A stretch of 13,174 nt of DNA from Sulfurimonas sp. (GCA_027011725.1 JALUZQ010000028.1:1-13174); one strand, 5' to 3'; positions 1 to 7,659 are shown, numbered from the stretch's first letter. Program-made: numbers and translations. The notes: generated from the letters alone by a model not told the origin.

Positions 1-1
1 C

Positions 2-1135
2 AGGTATGCAAGTGCGGCCGTTATCAGTAATGTTTTGAATAAATTTGGTACAAAATCCCTCTTAGAAGATAAGCGTGCCTTTGTTAAGATAGATGAGAAA
101 TTTTTACTTAATGACATTATATTTTCCGTACCAAAAGAGTTCTTTGTTTTTGACCTTTTAGAGTCTGTACCGATGACGCCAAGAGTGGTTGAACGTGTAG
201 AGAAACTTGTAAAAGAGGAGTACGTTCTTGGTTTGAACGATACAAAGCTCTCTGTTGATACTTTTGAAAAATATGCCGAAATCCTCCCTTCTCTCTCTTT
301 TTTCAAAGTTGATTTTGAACGTGGTTTGGAAGATGATACACCGCTTTACATTAAAGAGTTGAAAAAGTATGACATACAGATCATTGCAAGTAAGGTCGAA
401 GATCATGAAAGTTATGAGATAGCAAAAAGAATTGGGGCGGATTGTTTTCAGGGGTATTTCTTCGCAAAACCGAAGATTCTTGAAAATACCAAGTATGAGG
501 CGGCGCAGTTCGATGTATTGAAGCTCTACAACCTTTTGATGCAAGACAGTGACATAGATGAGATTACAGCTGCGTTTGAAAAAACTCCTGAGATTACAGT
601 GCAACTCTTACAGTTTATGAACTCTGGTGCTTTTCACTTTAGAAATAAAATCTCCTCTATCCGCCATGTAATTACGCTTATGGGACGAGTGACACTTGCG
701 AAGTGGCTTATGTTGATGATTTACTCCAAATCACTCTCTAAAAATCCAAATCATGAACCTTTGATGCTGATGGTGCAAAATAGAATAGAGCTGATGGAGC
801 TCATCATCAAAGCGGTAGAGCCAAATGTCACAAAAGAGCGACTTGGCGAAGCGTACCTTGTTGGTGTGCTCTCTCTTATTGATACCATTTTCTCCATGAG
901 ACTTGAAGATATTTTAGAGCGCATAAATATCTCTGAGAGCGTAAAAGATGCATTGCTCGATTACAACAACATATTTGGTGAAATACTCAAAGTGATTTTG
1001 TACATTGAAAACTCCAACTTTAAAGGGGTTGCAGAATTTGAGCGAAACAATGACCTGAGCGCAGGAACGATTCAAAAAATAGTGGTACAAGCCATAGAAA
1101 ATGTAAATAAGTTCAACCACCCACAAAGCGAATAA
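2..1135 (+). CDS. Degenerate EAL + HDOD domain signalling protein (YuxH-like), 5' partial
   Basis: The frame is open from base 2 with no stop, so the gene enters from the left; the TTG at 35 is internal, because the upstream codons (RYASAAVISN...) continue the EAL-domain sequence. About 377 residues are visible. The first ~165 are the end of an EAL domain: KVDF near residue 102 and the closing motif QGYFFAKP near 150-157 are kept, but the DDFGTG metal-binding motif is replaced by a LNDTKLS stretch, so catalysis of c-di-GMP hydrolysis is unlikely. The rest is an HDOD domain (residues ~170-340) with the typical FMNSGAFHFRNKISSIRHVI and LMGRVTLAKW blocks. EAL-HDOD proteins of the YuxH family are signal-output proteins, some known to bind c-di-GMP or act in motility and stress control; the partner here is unknown. 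It ends 38 nt before dbpA, which has its own promoter. Confidence 0.88.
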   Translation, partial: RYASAAVISNVLNKFGTKSLLEDKRAFVKIDEKFLLNDIIFSVPKEFFVFDLLESVPMTPRVVERVEKLVKEEYVLGLNDTKLSVDTFEKYAEILPSLSFFKVDFERGLEDDTPLYIKELKKYDIQIIASKVEDHESYEIAKRIGADCFQGYFFAKPKILENTKYEAAQFDVLKLYNLLMQDSDIDEITAAFEKTPEITVQLLQFMNSGAFHFRNKISSIRHVITLMGRVTLAKWLMLMIYSKSLSKNPNHEPLMLMVQNRIELMELIIKAVEPNVTKERLGEAYLVGVLSLIDTIFSMRLEDILERINISESVKDALLDYNNIFGEILKVILYIENSNFKGVAEFERNNDLSAGTIQKIVVQAIENVNKFNHPQSE

Positions 1136-1144
1136 GCCAAGAGA

Positions 1145-1153
1145 TGGTATAAT
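1145..1153 (+). promoter_or_regulatory. Extended -10 promoter for dbpA
   Basis: TGG directly before a perfect TATAAT (1148-1153) forms an extended -10 box (TGnTATAAT), 20 nt upstream of the ATG at 1174. No convincing -35 is visible, as is common for Campylobacterota sigma-70 promoters. The predicted 5' leader is only about 14 nt and contains just a weak purine-rich stretch as ribosome site. Confidence 0.6.
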
Positions 1154-1173
1154 TTTAAAAAAGATTTGAAATT

Positions 1174-2529
1174 ATGACCTTCTCTACACTCCCACTTCCC
1201 CAAACTATGATACAAACACTCGATGCTCTTGGCTACAAAGAGATGACTGCCATCCAAGAGGCTGCACTGCCGCTTATTTTACAAGGTGATGATGTCATTG
1301 CTGAGGCAAAAACAGGAAGCGGCAAGACCGCTGCGTTTGGCATAGGATTGCTATCACGTCTTGATGTCAAAAAGTTTCGTGTACAGTCTTTGGTGCTGTG
1401 CCCTACACGTGAGCTTGCCGATCAGGTGGCAAAAGAGCTGCGCCGCATCGCAAGATTTCAGCACAATGTGAAGATACTGATGCTTACGGGAGGGGAGTCT
1501 TTTGGCAAACAGCTCGGCTCACTTGCGCATCAGGCACACATCATTGTAGGAACACCCGGACGTGTACTCAAACACCTAAATAAAGAGAGCTTAGACCTTT
1601 CAAATCTTGCAACACTTGTACTTGATGAAGCAGACAGAATGCTTGATATGGGTTTTATAGAAGAGATAGAAAATGTACTCTCTTTTGTGCCAAATGAGCG
1701 ACAGACACTGCTTTTTTCTGCAACGTATGATGATGCAATCCGCCAGATAAGTAAAAAAATCCAAAAAGATGCAGTGAGCGTGAAAACAACAACAAGTGAA
1801 GTAAAAAACAAAATAGTGCAGGAGTTTTATGAAACAGGTGATAAACTGCATACGCTTGTCAATATTTTGGGTACATACAAACCAAAAAATGTCATTGTTT
1901 TTACTAACACAAAGCTACAGGCAAAAGAGTTAGCCGAGTCGTTAGTGCAAAATAAAGTAGATGCACTGGCCCTACATGGGGATTTGGAACAGTATGAGAG
2001 AAATGATGTGTTAGTGCAGTTTGCTAACGGTTCATGCCCTGTTTTGGTGGCAACAGATGTGGCAGCGCGTGGACTTGACATAAAAGAGCTGAGTATGGTT
2101 GTAAATTATGACCTGCCTCATGGCTTTGAGACCTACACTCACCGCATAGGAAGAACAGGACGCGCAGGAGCAGAAGGCATCGCTATATCTCTGTATGAGC
2201 CCTATGAGAGAGAAAAGGCGGAGGAGTATGCAAGTGATGAAGTGGCACTACTAGAAGCGAGTGCGCTAAAGAGTGCTGCTGCGTTTGAGATGAGACCTGA
2301 ATATATCACGCTTGTTATTGAAGGCGGGAAAAAAGACAAACTCCGAGCAGGGGACATCTTGGGAGCACTTACCGGCGATGTGGGGCTTAAAGGCTCTGAC
2401 ATAGGAAAAATAGACATCTACGACAGACAAGCCTATGTTGCCATAAAAAGCAGCGAGATAGATAAGGCCGAAAAACGGCTGAAAAATACAAAGATTAAGG
2501 CGAAAAAGTTCAGCGTTTGGGTACTCTAA
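1174..2529 (+). CDS. dbpA: DEAD-box ATP-dependent RNA helicase DbpA
   Basis: 451 residues, close to the 457 of E. coli DbpA, an RNA helicase that acts late in 50S subunit assembly by binding helix 92 of 23S rRNA. All core motifs are intact: AKTGSGKT (45-52, Walker A), PTRELA (77-82), TPGR (127-130), DEAD (151-154), SAT (182-184), VATDVAARGLD (292-302) and HRIGRTGR (323-330). The C-terminal ~75 residues form the DbpA-specific RNA-binding domain, with GGKKDKLRAGDILGALTGD closely matching the enterobacterial protein; this separates it from RhlE, RhlB, SrmB and DeaD. The ATG at 1174 fits the family start (MTxFSTL...) and lies just after an extended -10 promoter. It appears to be a single-gene unit, convergent with the GNAT gene. 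Confidence 0.96.
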   Translation: MTFSTLPLPQTMIQTLDALGYKEMTAIQEAALPLILQGDDVIAEAKTGSGKTAAFGIGLLSRLDVKKFRVQSLVLCPTRELADQVAKELRRIARFQHNVKILMLTGGESFGKQLGSLAHQAHIIVGTPGRVLKHLNKESLDLSNLATLVLDEADRMLDMGFIEEIENVLSFVPNERQTLLFSATYDDAIRQISKKIQKDAVSVKTTTSEVKNKIVQEFYETGDKLHTLVNILGTYKPKNVIVFTNTKLQAKELAESLVQNKVDALALHGDLEQYERNDVLVQFANGSCPVLVATDVAARGLDIKELSMVVNYDLPHGFETYTHRIGRTGRAGAEGIAISLYEPYEREKAEEYASDEVALLEASALKSAAAFEMRPEYITLVIEGGKKDKLRAGDILGALTGDVGLKGSDIGKIDIYDRQAYVAIKSSEIDKAEKRLKNTKIKAKKFSVWVL

Positions 2530-2534
2530 ACGCA

Positions 2535-2555
2535 GGACTAGACTATTTTTAGTCC
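2535..2555. terminator. Small hairpin between convergent genes
   Basis: GGACTA (2535-2540) can pair with TAGTCC (2550-2555) around a 9-nt loop; an alternative GACTA/TAGTC pairing has a 4-nt loop. It lies just after the dbpA stop and overlaps the end of the GNAT gene, a position where a bidirectional terminator would be expected. There is no clean T-run after it on either strand, so termination is only a guess. Confidence 0.25.
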
Positions 2556-3094
2556 ATCCATTTGCAGGCGCTAAAGTCTGTAAAGTGCTCTTTACTTTCT
2601 TGTTTTTGCAGCTTCTTTTGCATAATGAGAGAGGCTTTTTCTTCCACATAGCTTAAATGCTCACTCCCCTCAACCACTTCAAAACCAAACTTCTCTAAAA
2701 AAGCAACGCTGCTCCTTGGTGTGCTGATGGTAATAAGCTCATATAAAGATGCGGCTTCACTGAGATACTGCTCCATCAGTGCTCTGCCTATGCCCTCTGA
2801 GCGAAATTCCGGTTTCACTGCGATTTGCATGACAGGCGTATCATCGACGAGGCAGCCCTTTGAGTTATGGTACTCACTAAGTCGTCTGCTCCAGACAGCT
2901 CCGGCGATAACACCGCCTTTAAGTGCGTAGACACCGAAGTCTTTTGGAGTGAGTCCATAGAATTCGTAGTATTTTTTTAGAGCTTCAACATCCTCTACCT
3001 TTACATCGCTTGCCTCTAGCCCTTGTGAATAACGCAGCATATCGACAACGATCTTTTGCTCACTTGAACGCAGAAAATAGAACTCTAAACTCAT
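2549..3094 (-). CDS. GNAT-family N-acetyltransferase
   Basis: 181 residues with the acetyl-CoA binding core of the GNAT fold: strand 4 and motif A, MQIAVKPEFRSEGIGRALME (89-108), contain the pyrophosphate loop R-x-x-G-I-G at 98-103, and the later AFLEKFGFEVV segment (131-141) is the typical motif B end. The family transfers acetyl from acetyl-CoA to a small molecule or protein amine; the acceptor cannot be read from the sequence. Its ATG overlaps the stop of the upstream ABC-F gene (ATGA), so the two are co-transcribed and probably translationally coupled. A RimI-like role in ribosomal protein acetylation would suit the ABC-F neighbour, but the protein does not closely resemble RimI and this remains inference. 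Confidence 0.9.
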   Translation of the reverse strand: MSLEFYFLRSSEQKIVVDMLRYSQGLEASDVKVEDVEALKKYYEFYGLTPKDFGVYALKGGVIAGAVWSRRLSEYHNSKGCLVDDTPVMQIAVKPEFRSEGIGRALMEQYLSEAASLYELITISTPRSSVAFLEKFGFEVVEGSEHLSYVEEKASLIMQKKLQKQESKEHFTDFSACKWMD

Positions 3095-4926
3095 GCTAAC
3101 TCCTCTATTTTTTCTTCATATTCTTGGGTAATTTCATCAAGTTTCGTCTGCTCGATTTCAAGCGTTTCAAAAAGTTCTTCAACCCTGTTTTCCATCTCTG
3201 AAACTGTTTTTGAAAGCTCCATAAGTGCTGCGCTCTCTCCTGCGTTTGAAGCGGCTATGAGCTCTTCATGTTTGATACTTAGCTCATTCTCAAGCTCCAT
3301 TATCTGCTCTTCTAGCTTATCTACTTTCTTCTTGAGTGGTGACGTGAGTTTGTTACGCTCTCTCACAAGTTCAGCGCGGCGTTTTTTATTCTCTTTTGTA
3401 GAAGATTTAGGAGCAGCTTTCTCTTTTTGCTCTGTTGTCTCATCCTCTTCCCAGCCGATTTTTTCCAAAAATTCATCATAGGTTCCATCAAAATACTCAG
3501 CACCCTCTTTTACAAAGATGATAAGTCTATCACAAACGCGACGCAGCAGCTCTTCAGAGTGAGTGACGATGATGCTTGAACCTGGAAACTCTTTGATAGC
3601 ATTGGTAAGTGCCTCTATGGACTCAATGTCAAGGTGGTTGGTCGGTTCATCTAAAAAGAGGAGGTTTACTTCGCGTGCGATGATCTGCCCGAGCATCACA
3701 CGGCTCTTTTCTCCTCCAGAGAGTAGCGATATTTTTTTGTCTGCCATATCGCCGCTAAACATCATAGCCCCACAGATGCCGCGCACCGTTGCTTCACTTA
3801 GTTTTGGATTGGCGTTGTATATCTCATCCATCACGGTGTTATTTTCTGAGAGATGGGCAATGTTTGTCTGTCCAAAGTGGGCGAACTTTGTGTTTGCGTT
3901 GAAGTTTATTTCCCCTGCGTTTGGTGTGAGCAGTCCGGCGATGACATTCAAAAGGGTTGATTTTCCTTTACCGTTCTTTCCTATGATACCAAGCGTTTCT
4001 CCCTTTGCCAAAGTAAAAGAGATGTTCTCAAAGAGTGGCTTTTGCGGTGTGTAACCAAAGCTGACATCTTTGACATCAAGCAGCACTTTTGCAGGAGTAT
4101 CGGCGTAGTTGAAGTTAAAACTCAGCGTAGAGTCATAGCCCAAATCTTCTAATAGTTCCATCTTTTCAAGCTGTTTTACCTTTGACTGAGCAAGTGCGGC
4201 TGTAGAGGCTCTTGCTTTGTTCTTGGCTATAAACTCTTCAAGTTCTTTGACCTTTTTATCTTGTGCGAGTTTTTGTTTTTGGTGGAGTTCATCGTCCGCT
4301 AAAAGTTGGCTGTAAAACTTCTCTGTATCGCCTGCAACAAGTCGAATGTTTTTGCGAACAAGCCCTGCGACGTGAGTACATACTCCATCCATAAAGTTTC
4401 TGTCATGCGTAATGAGAATAACCTCACCCTCAAAACTGCGCAGAAAATTTTTGAGCCATCGCAGAGAGACGATGTCAAGGTAGTTGGTTGGTTCATCTAA
4501 AAGGAGCAGATTTGGTTCAGTGACAAGGAGTTTGGCAAGGTTGATGCGTATTTGATACCCGCCAGAGAATGAAAGAGGGTCTTTTTCTAAATCTTCTGCG
4601 CTAAATCCAAGCCCAAAGAGGATCTTTTCAACTCTGTAAACATCATACTGTATCTCTTCTCCTAATGCGAGGGCTGCCTCTTCTCGGAGTGTTTTTTCAC
4701 TGAACGTAAGATGCTGTTTAAGTGTACCTATTTTGTAGTTTTTAGGGATGATGACCTCGCCGCTGTCAGGGTGCTCTTCGCCTGTAATGATTTTAAAAAG
4801 GGTAGATTTTCCACTCCCGTTTCGTCCGACAAGCCCGACGCGATTACCTGCGTTTAGCTTGAAGTTGAGATTTTTAAAAAGCTCTTGTGTTGTAAAATTT
4901 TTGGAAATATTTGTTAGTTGAATCAT
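3091..4926 (-). CDS. ABC-F family ATPase (ribosome-associated type)
   Basis: 611 residues from the preferred start, with two ABC ATPase cassettes in one chain and no membrane segments, as in ABC-F translation factors (EttA, Uup, YheS). Cassette 1 has Walker A GRNGSGKST (34-42), a signature altered to SFSGGYQ (119-125) and Walker B LLLDEPTNYLD (141-151). A charged helical linker (~205-275) stands in the P-site tRNA interaction motif position. Cassette 2 has GKNGKGKST (316-324), LSGGEKSR (402-409) and LLFLDEPTNHLD (422-433). A C-terminal charged coiled coil (~510-611) resembles the Uup/YheS tail. I prefer the ATG at 4926 (MIQLTNIS, the usual family start) over a GTG at 4950, because a possible -10, TATAGT (4939-4944, minus strand), lies between them; that would leave only ~6 nt of leader and no clear Shine-Dalgarno. 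Subfamily assignment is uncertain, and a resistance role is not indicated. Confidence 0.93.
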   Translation of the reverse strand: MIQLTNISKNFTTQELFKNLNFKLNAGNRVGLVGRNGSGKSTLFKIITGEEHPDSGEVIIPKNYKIGTLKQHLTFSEKTLREEAALALGEEIQYDVYRVEKILFGLGFSAEDLEKDPLSFSGGYQIRINLAKLLVTEPNLLLLDEPTNYLDIVSLRWLKNFLRSFEGEVILITHDRNFMDGVCTHVAGLVRKNIRLVAGDTEKFYSQLLADDELHQKQKLAQDKKVKELEEFIAKNKARASTAALAQSKVKQLEKMELLEDLGYDSTLSFNFNYADTPAKVLLDVKDVSFGYTPQKPLFENISFTLAKGETLGIIGKNGKGKSTLLNVIAGLLTPNAGEINFNANTKFAHFGQTNIAHLSENNTVMDEIYNANPKLSEATVRGICGAMMFSGDMADKKISLLSGGEKSRVMLGQIIAREVNLLFLDEPTNHLDIESIEALTNAIKEFPGSSIIVTHSEELLRRVCDRLIIFVKEGAEYFDGTYDEFLEKIGWEEDETTEQKEKAAPKSSTKENKKRRAELVRERNKLTSPLKKKVDKLEEQIMELENELSIKHEELIAASNAGESAALMELSKTVSEMENRVEELFETLEIEQTKLDEITQEYEEKIEELA

Positions 4927-4974
4927 GTGGGCAAGTTTACTATAAATCACTTTAAATACTCTTCATATTTTTTG

Positions 4975-4983
4975 TGCTATAAT
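4975..4983 (+). promoter_or_regulatory. Extended -10 promoter for the small gene at 5023
   Basis: TGCTATAAT is a consensus extended -10 (TGn + TATAAT at 4978-4983). It is followed by a strong Shine-Dalgarno GGAGG at 5011-5015, 7 nt before the ATG at 5023. The spacing predicts a leader of about 30 nt. Confidence 0.65.
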
Positions 4984-5022
4984 TAAGCTAAACGCAAGTA
5001 ATGCCTATATGGAGGTTGTAAA

Positions 5023-5250
5023 ATGACAATTGCAAAATATGACTTTATATCTCCCTATCCAAGCCCTATACAAGTAGGCAGATTAGACCCTAGTTCTACA
5101 AAAGAGAGTTCTGCATCAGGTGGAGATAGTGCTTCACTGCTTAAATCATCAAACGAAACACTGCAAAAAGCGGCAGTGGTGAAAAATGAGATTACAAGTG
5201 AGGCAAAACCGACAGTTACTCAAAGTGCCGGCTTGGATGTGTATGCTTAG
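5023..5250 (+). CDS. Small Ser/Lys-rich protein of unknown function
   Basis: 75 residues, soluble and polar, with no signal peptide, membrane helix or cysteine. The N-terminus (MTIAKYDFISPYPSPIQVGR) is aromatic and proline-rich; the middle (~24-65) is rich in Ser, Lys, Ala and Glu and probably disordered or helical; the chain ends in LDVYA. I do not recognise the family. It is very likely a real gene: it has its own extended -10 promoter and a strong GGAGG ribosome site with ideal spacing. It is monocistronic, and its stop codon overlaps by 4 nt the stop of the convergent hydrolase gene. Confidence 0.75.
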   Translation: MTIAKYDFISPYPSPIQVGRLDPSSTKESSASGGDSASLLKSSNETLQKAAVVKNEITSEAKPTVTQSAGLDVYA

Positions 5251-5795
5251 GAGTTGAGCTCTTTTTGCAACTCCTGACGCATCCACTCCCATTCACCAAA
5301 GCCGCTATCGGCATTAATGTGCCCCGCATTTTTTAACACTTTCATCTCTACTCTTAGTTTTTTTTGTAAATTTTGTGCTTCTTCTTGTGTCATATAAGGG
5401 TCATTCGTTGAAGTGATAAGCAGTGCATCTGCTGCGTTGAGGCTAGCAGGGAGTGTGGCAGGAAAAAACTCACTCAGCTCATCAAGTGCGCAATCCATAC
5501 TCGGAGGAGCGACAAGGTAGAGTTTTTGCAGCTTTTTTTCTAAGCGCTGCGTTTGGCAGTAATGAAACCAGAGGGTATTTGCAAGCGAATGGCATATAAC
5601 AATGTCGGGCTTGAACTCCTCCAGCGCAGTTTTGAGTTCTTGCATCCAAACATCATACTTTGGTCTGTCAAAATCAGAAAACTTCAAAAAGTAAACGCAG
5701 CCGTAATCTTTGGCTATCTCTCCGGCTAACCAGCTCTGCCAGTGCGGATAGTCACTTCCTCCCCAACCATGTAAAAGCAGTACTCTTTTTGTCAT
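5247..5795 (-). CDS. RBBP9/YdeN-type alpha/beta serine hydrolase
   Basis: 182 residues from the ATG at 5795. The start of strand 1, RVLLLHGWGGSDYPHWQSWL, is typical of the RBBP9/YdeN family (DUF1234-like small alpha/beta hydrolases). The catalytic triad is visible: nucleophile Ser70 in CHSLA (the usual G-H-S-x-G elbow, with Cys and Ala in place of both glycines), Asp132 in STNDPYM, and His159 in NAGHINADSGFGEW, a strongly conserved family block. The in-frame start at 5828 is rejected because two -10-like boxes (TATACT, minus strand at 5819-5824 and 5829-5834) lie at or around it, while AAGG stands 7 nt before the 5795 ATG. The substrate is unknown; relatives are carboxylesterases or serine hydrolases. 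No export signal, so cytoplasmic. Confidence 0.9.
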   Translation of the reverse strand: MTKRVLLLHGWGGSDYPHWQSWLAGEIAKDYGCVYFLKFSDFDRPKYDVWMQELKTALEEFKPDIVICHSLANTLWFHYCQTQRLEKKLQKLYLVAPPSMDCALDELSEFFPATLPASLNAADALLITSTNDPYMTQEEAQNLQKKLRVEMKVLKNAGHINADSGFGEWEWMRQELQKELNS

Positions 5796-5818
5796 AAGTT
5801 GCCTTTTTATTTTTTCTA

Positions 5819-5836
5819 AGTATAACAAAGTATAAT
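5819..5836. promoter_or_regulatory. Divergent promoter region: hydrolase (-) and cytochrome (+)
   Basis: On the minus strand, TATACT at 5819-5824 can serve the hydrolase, giving a leader of about 17 nt. On the plus strand, a perfect TATAAT at 5831-5836 lies 28 nt before the cytochrome ATG at 5865. The two -10 boxes are only 6 bp apart, so the divergent promoters must overlap and may compete. Confidence 0.5.
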
Positions 5837-5864
5837 TTCTAAAATTATTTAATGGTGAAAAAGA

Positions 5865-7172
5865 ATGAAGAAATTGCTATTATTACTACTGATTATCGGT
5901 GTTGGGGTAGGCTACTACTTCTATAAAAAAGAAGGGAAAATACTCCCTTATTATGAGCAACTGACACAAGATCATGTCGGTGTAGCGGTAGATCTGCAAG
6001 ACCCTGCACAAAAGGAGGCACACTTTGTTGGTTCAGATAAGTGCCAAAAGTGTCATAAAGAGAACTATCATGCCTGGTCACACTCGCAACATCCGCGTAT
6101 GATTCAAGATGTGGAGAAAAATGCCTCTGTTGTCGTGGGAGATTTTTCAAAACTGCCAAGCGATGCGAACTTTATGCTTAAAGATATTGTCTACACCATA
6201 GGGAGTAAATTTAAACAGCGTTATATGCTTGCAAAAGATTTTAATGGGACACAAGATTATGTAGTTGGAAACTATCAGTGGAACACGCAAACAGGGAAGT
6301 GGCAGCATTACAAAACATGGCACTACTGGTATAAGGATGCCTACCCGCATGACAATATGCAGGTGCCTACTTCAAAAACCTGTGACGGCTGTCACTTCAC
6401 GGGGTATATGGCTGAACAAAAACGTATAGAGCCGGGGATTGGGTGTGAGATGTGTCATGGACCGGGATCAAACCACATAAAAGATACAAAATCAAAAGTT
6501 TACTTAGCGGCACTTGCTGACCCTGTCCGCCAAAATGAGGTTTGTCTGCAGTGTCATATGAGAAACCGTGACAACCGTCTTAAAGATCATAATATGAGTG
6601 AAATCTATGGCGATGCAGTGGATTATCCAAAAGGGTATGAAGCGGGACGCTCTTTGGCGAAGTATAAAATGGTAGCACCGTTTGTGATGGGGCATGAAAC
6701 GGGTGAGTTCTATGCAAACGGTATGGGCAAACACAACCGTACACAGGGAAATGAATATGTACACTCAATGATGGGTAAACACGGCATTACTTGCATAAAC
6801 TGTCACAACCCACACACACTTGCACCGACTGCAAAAAACAATACGGGAAATGCTCTGTGTATGAAGTGCCACTCTTTTGGTTCGCCAATAGGACCGCATG
6901 AAGAGACATTAAGTGCGCATACACACCATAAAGCCGACTCAAAAGGAAGCCTTTGTGTTGAGTGTCATATGCCAAAAGTAGGACGCCATACAGGGAAGTC
7001 GCCACTTACTGTACGCTCACATATGTTTGGCTTTGTAACACCAGCAGAGACATTAAAGTATAAAATGCCTAAAAAGACAAATGCCTGCTATGCCTGTCAT
7101 CAGGACAAAAGCATGAAAAGCCTACAAAATGACCTTGAAAAATGGGGTATGGTAAGCTGGGATAAACGTTAA
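5865..7172 (+). CDS. Membrane-anchored octaheme cytochrome c
   Basis: 435 residues with eight CxxCH heme-attachment motifs, starting at residues 60, 173, 194, 227, 310, 332, 364 and 408. An N-terminal hydrophobic helix (4-20) followed by KK and lacking an AxA cleavage site is probably an uncleaved anchor, placing the hemes in the periplasm. The first heme sits in a cytochrome c554-like segment (SDKCQKCHKENYHAWSHSQH). The block around residues 173-205 (CxGCHFTGY...GIGCEMCHGPGSNH) and the later GITCINCHNPH are typical of multiheme respiratory cytochromes. The pattern is not that of hydroxylamine oxidoreductase, and the usual octaheme tetrathionate or nitrite reductase active-site motifs were not recognised. 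An electron-transfer or terminal-reductase role is likely; the substrate cannot be told. Its stop is 2 nt before the phosphatase gene, so the two share an mRNA. Confidence 0.92.
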   Translation: MKKLLLLLLIIGVGVGYYFYKKEGKILPYYEQLTQDHVGVAVDLQDPAQKEAHFVGSDKCQKCHKENYHAWSHSQHPRMIQDVEKNASVVVGDFSKLPSDANFMLKDIVYTIGSKFKQRYMLAKDFNGTQDYVVGNYQWNTQTGKWQHYKTWHYWYKDAYPHDNMQVPTSKTCDGCHFTGYMAEQKRIEPGIGCEMCHGPGSNHIKDTKSKVYLAALADPVRQNEVCLQCHMRNRDNRLKDHNMSEIYGDAVDYPKGYEAGRSLAKYKMVAPFVMGHETGEFYANGMGKHNRTQGNEYVHSMMGKHGITCINCHNPHTLAPTAKNNTGNALCMKCHSFGSPIGPHEETLSAHTHHKADSKGSLCVECHMPKVGRHTGKSPLTVRSHMFGFVTPAETLKYKMPKKTNACYACHQDKSMKSLQNDLEKWGMVSWDKR

Positions 7173-7174
7173 AG

Positions 7175-7612
7175 ATGCAAACTATTCTTTTTGTATGTCT
7201 CGGAAATATCTGCCGCTCTCCTTTAGCTGAGGGTATTGCCCGACACTACATCGAAGCAAATAAACTTGATGTAACGGTGGACAGCTGTGGCACAGGAAGC
7301 TGGCACATTGGCGAGCCACCGTGTGAGAACTCCATCAAAGTTGCGAAGATGCATGGCATTGACATAAGTATGCTGCGTGCACGACAAATCACTCTTGAAG
7401 ATTTAGCTGCGTTTGACTTGATAATAGCACTTGATAGCAGCAACATTGCATCTCTTTTACAAATGGGATGCCCAGCATCAAAACTTAAAAAACTTGGTGA
7501 GTATGGTTATAATGGTGAAGATGTCCCCGATCCGTACTTTTTTGACGGATTTGAGGGGTTTGAGTATGTATATAAGATGATAGATGAGTGTGTAAAAGAA
7601 TTATTATTGTAA
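7175..7612 (+). CDS. Low-molecular-weight protein-tyrosine phosphatase
   Basis: 145 residues of the LMW-PTP family, which hydrolyses phosphotyrosine through a cysteinyl-phosphate intermediate. The P-loop CLGNICRS occupies 8-15, with nucleophile Cys8 and Arg14, plus the second conserved Cys13. The general acid is Asp119 in VPDPYF, the usual DPY/DPW loop. Length and order match the family; the related LMW arsenate reductases are less likely because the extra redox cysteines in the usual position after the DP loop are absent. The ATG is 2 nt after the cytochrome stop, with AAAG just before it as a poor ribosome site, so translation is probably coupled to the cytochrome. The target protein is unknown; no polysaccharide gene or tyrosine kinase is visible nearby. 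Confidence 0.93.
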   Translation: MQTILFVCLGNICRSPLAEGIARHYIEANKLDVTVDSCGTGSWHIGEPPCENSIKVAKMHGIDISMLRARQITLEDLAAFDLIIALDSSNIASLLQMGCPASKLKKLGEYGYNGEDVPDPYFFDGFEGFEYVYKMIDECVKELLL

Positions 7613-7624
7613 AAATATAAATAT

Positions 7625-7653
7625 TTGACATTGTAAATCATATTGTATATAAT
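7625..7653 (+). promoter_or_regulatory. Perfect-consensus sigma-70 promoter of the PIN/RHH cassette
   Basis: TTGACA (7625-7630), a 17-bp spacer and TATAAT (7648-7653) match the bacterial consensus at all 12 positions with ideal spacing. The expected start of transcription, 6-7 nt beyond the -10, falls at about 7660, which is the A of an ATG. No other promoter in this window has a recognisable -35. Confidence 0.85.
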
Positions 7654-7656
7654 ATG
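7639..7656. promoter_or_regulatory. Operator-like palindrome over the -10 of the toxin-antitoxin promoter
   Basis: CATATTGTATATAATATG is an 18-bp inverted repeat with 8 of 9 base pairs symmetrical (arms CATATT 7639-7644 and AATATG 7651-7656). It covers the whole -10 box. A direct repeat ATTGTA (7630-7635 and 7642-7647) overlaps its left side. Short palindromes or tandem repeats at the promoter are the usual binding sites of ribbon-helix-helix antitoxins, so this is the likely autoregulation site. AT-rich DNA makes such palindromes easier to find by chance. Confidence 0.5.
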
Positions 7657-7659
7657 ACT

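Noticed and set aside
158..604. Minus-strand open frame of 148 codons inside the EAL-HDOD gene
   Set aside because: It is opposite a well-supported domain protein, with no ribosome site and no recognisable protein sequence.
5865..7172. Octaheme cytochrome as epsilon-type hydroxylamine oxidoreductase or octaheme tetrathionate reductase
   Set aside because: It has eight CxxCH, but it is shorter than HAO and lacks recognisable HAO surroundings or OTR-type catalytic heme motifs; kept as cytochrome of unknown substrate.
7175..7612. Arsenate reductase (ArsC, LMW-PTP type)
   Set aside because: P-loop and DPY loop fit a phosphatase; the redox Cys pair in the expected later position is missing, and no ars genes are nearby.
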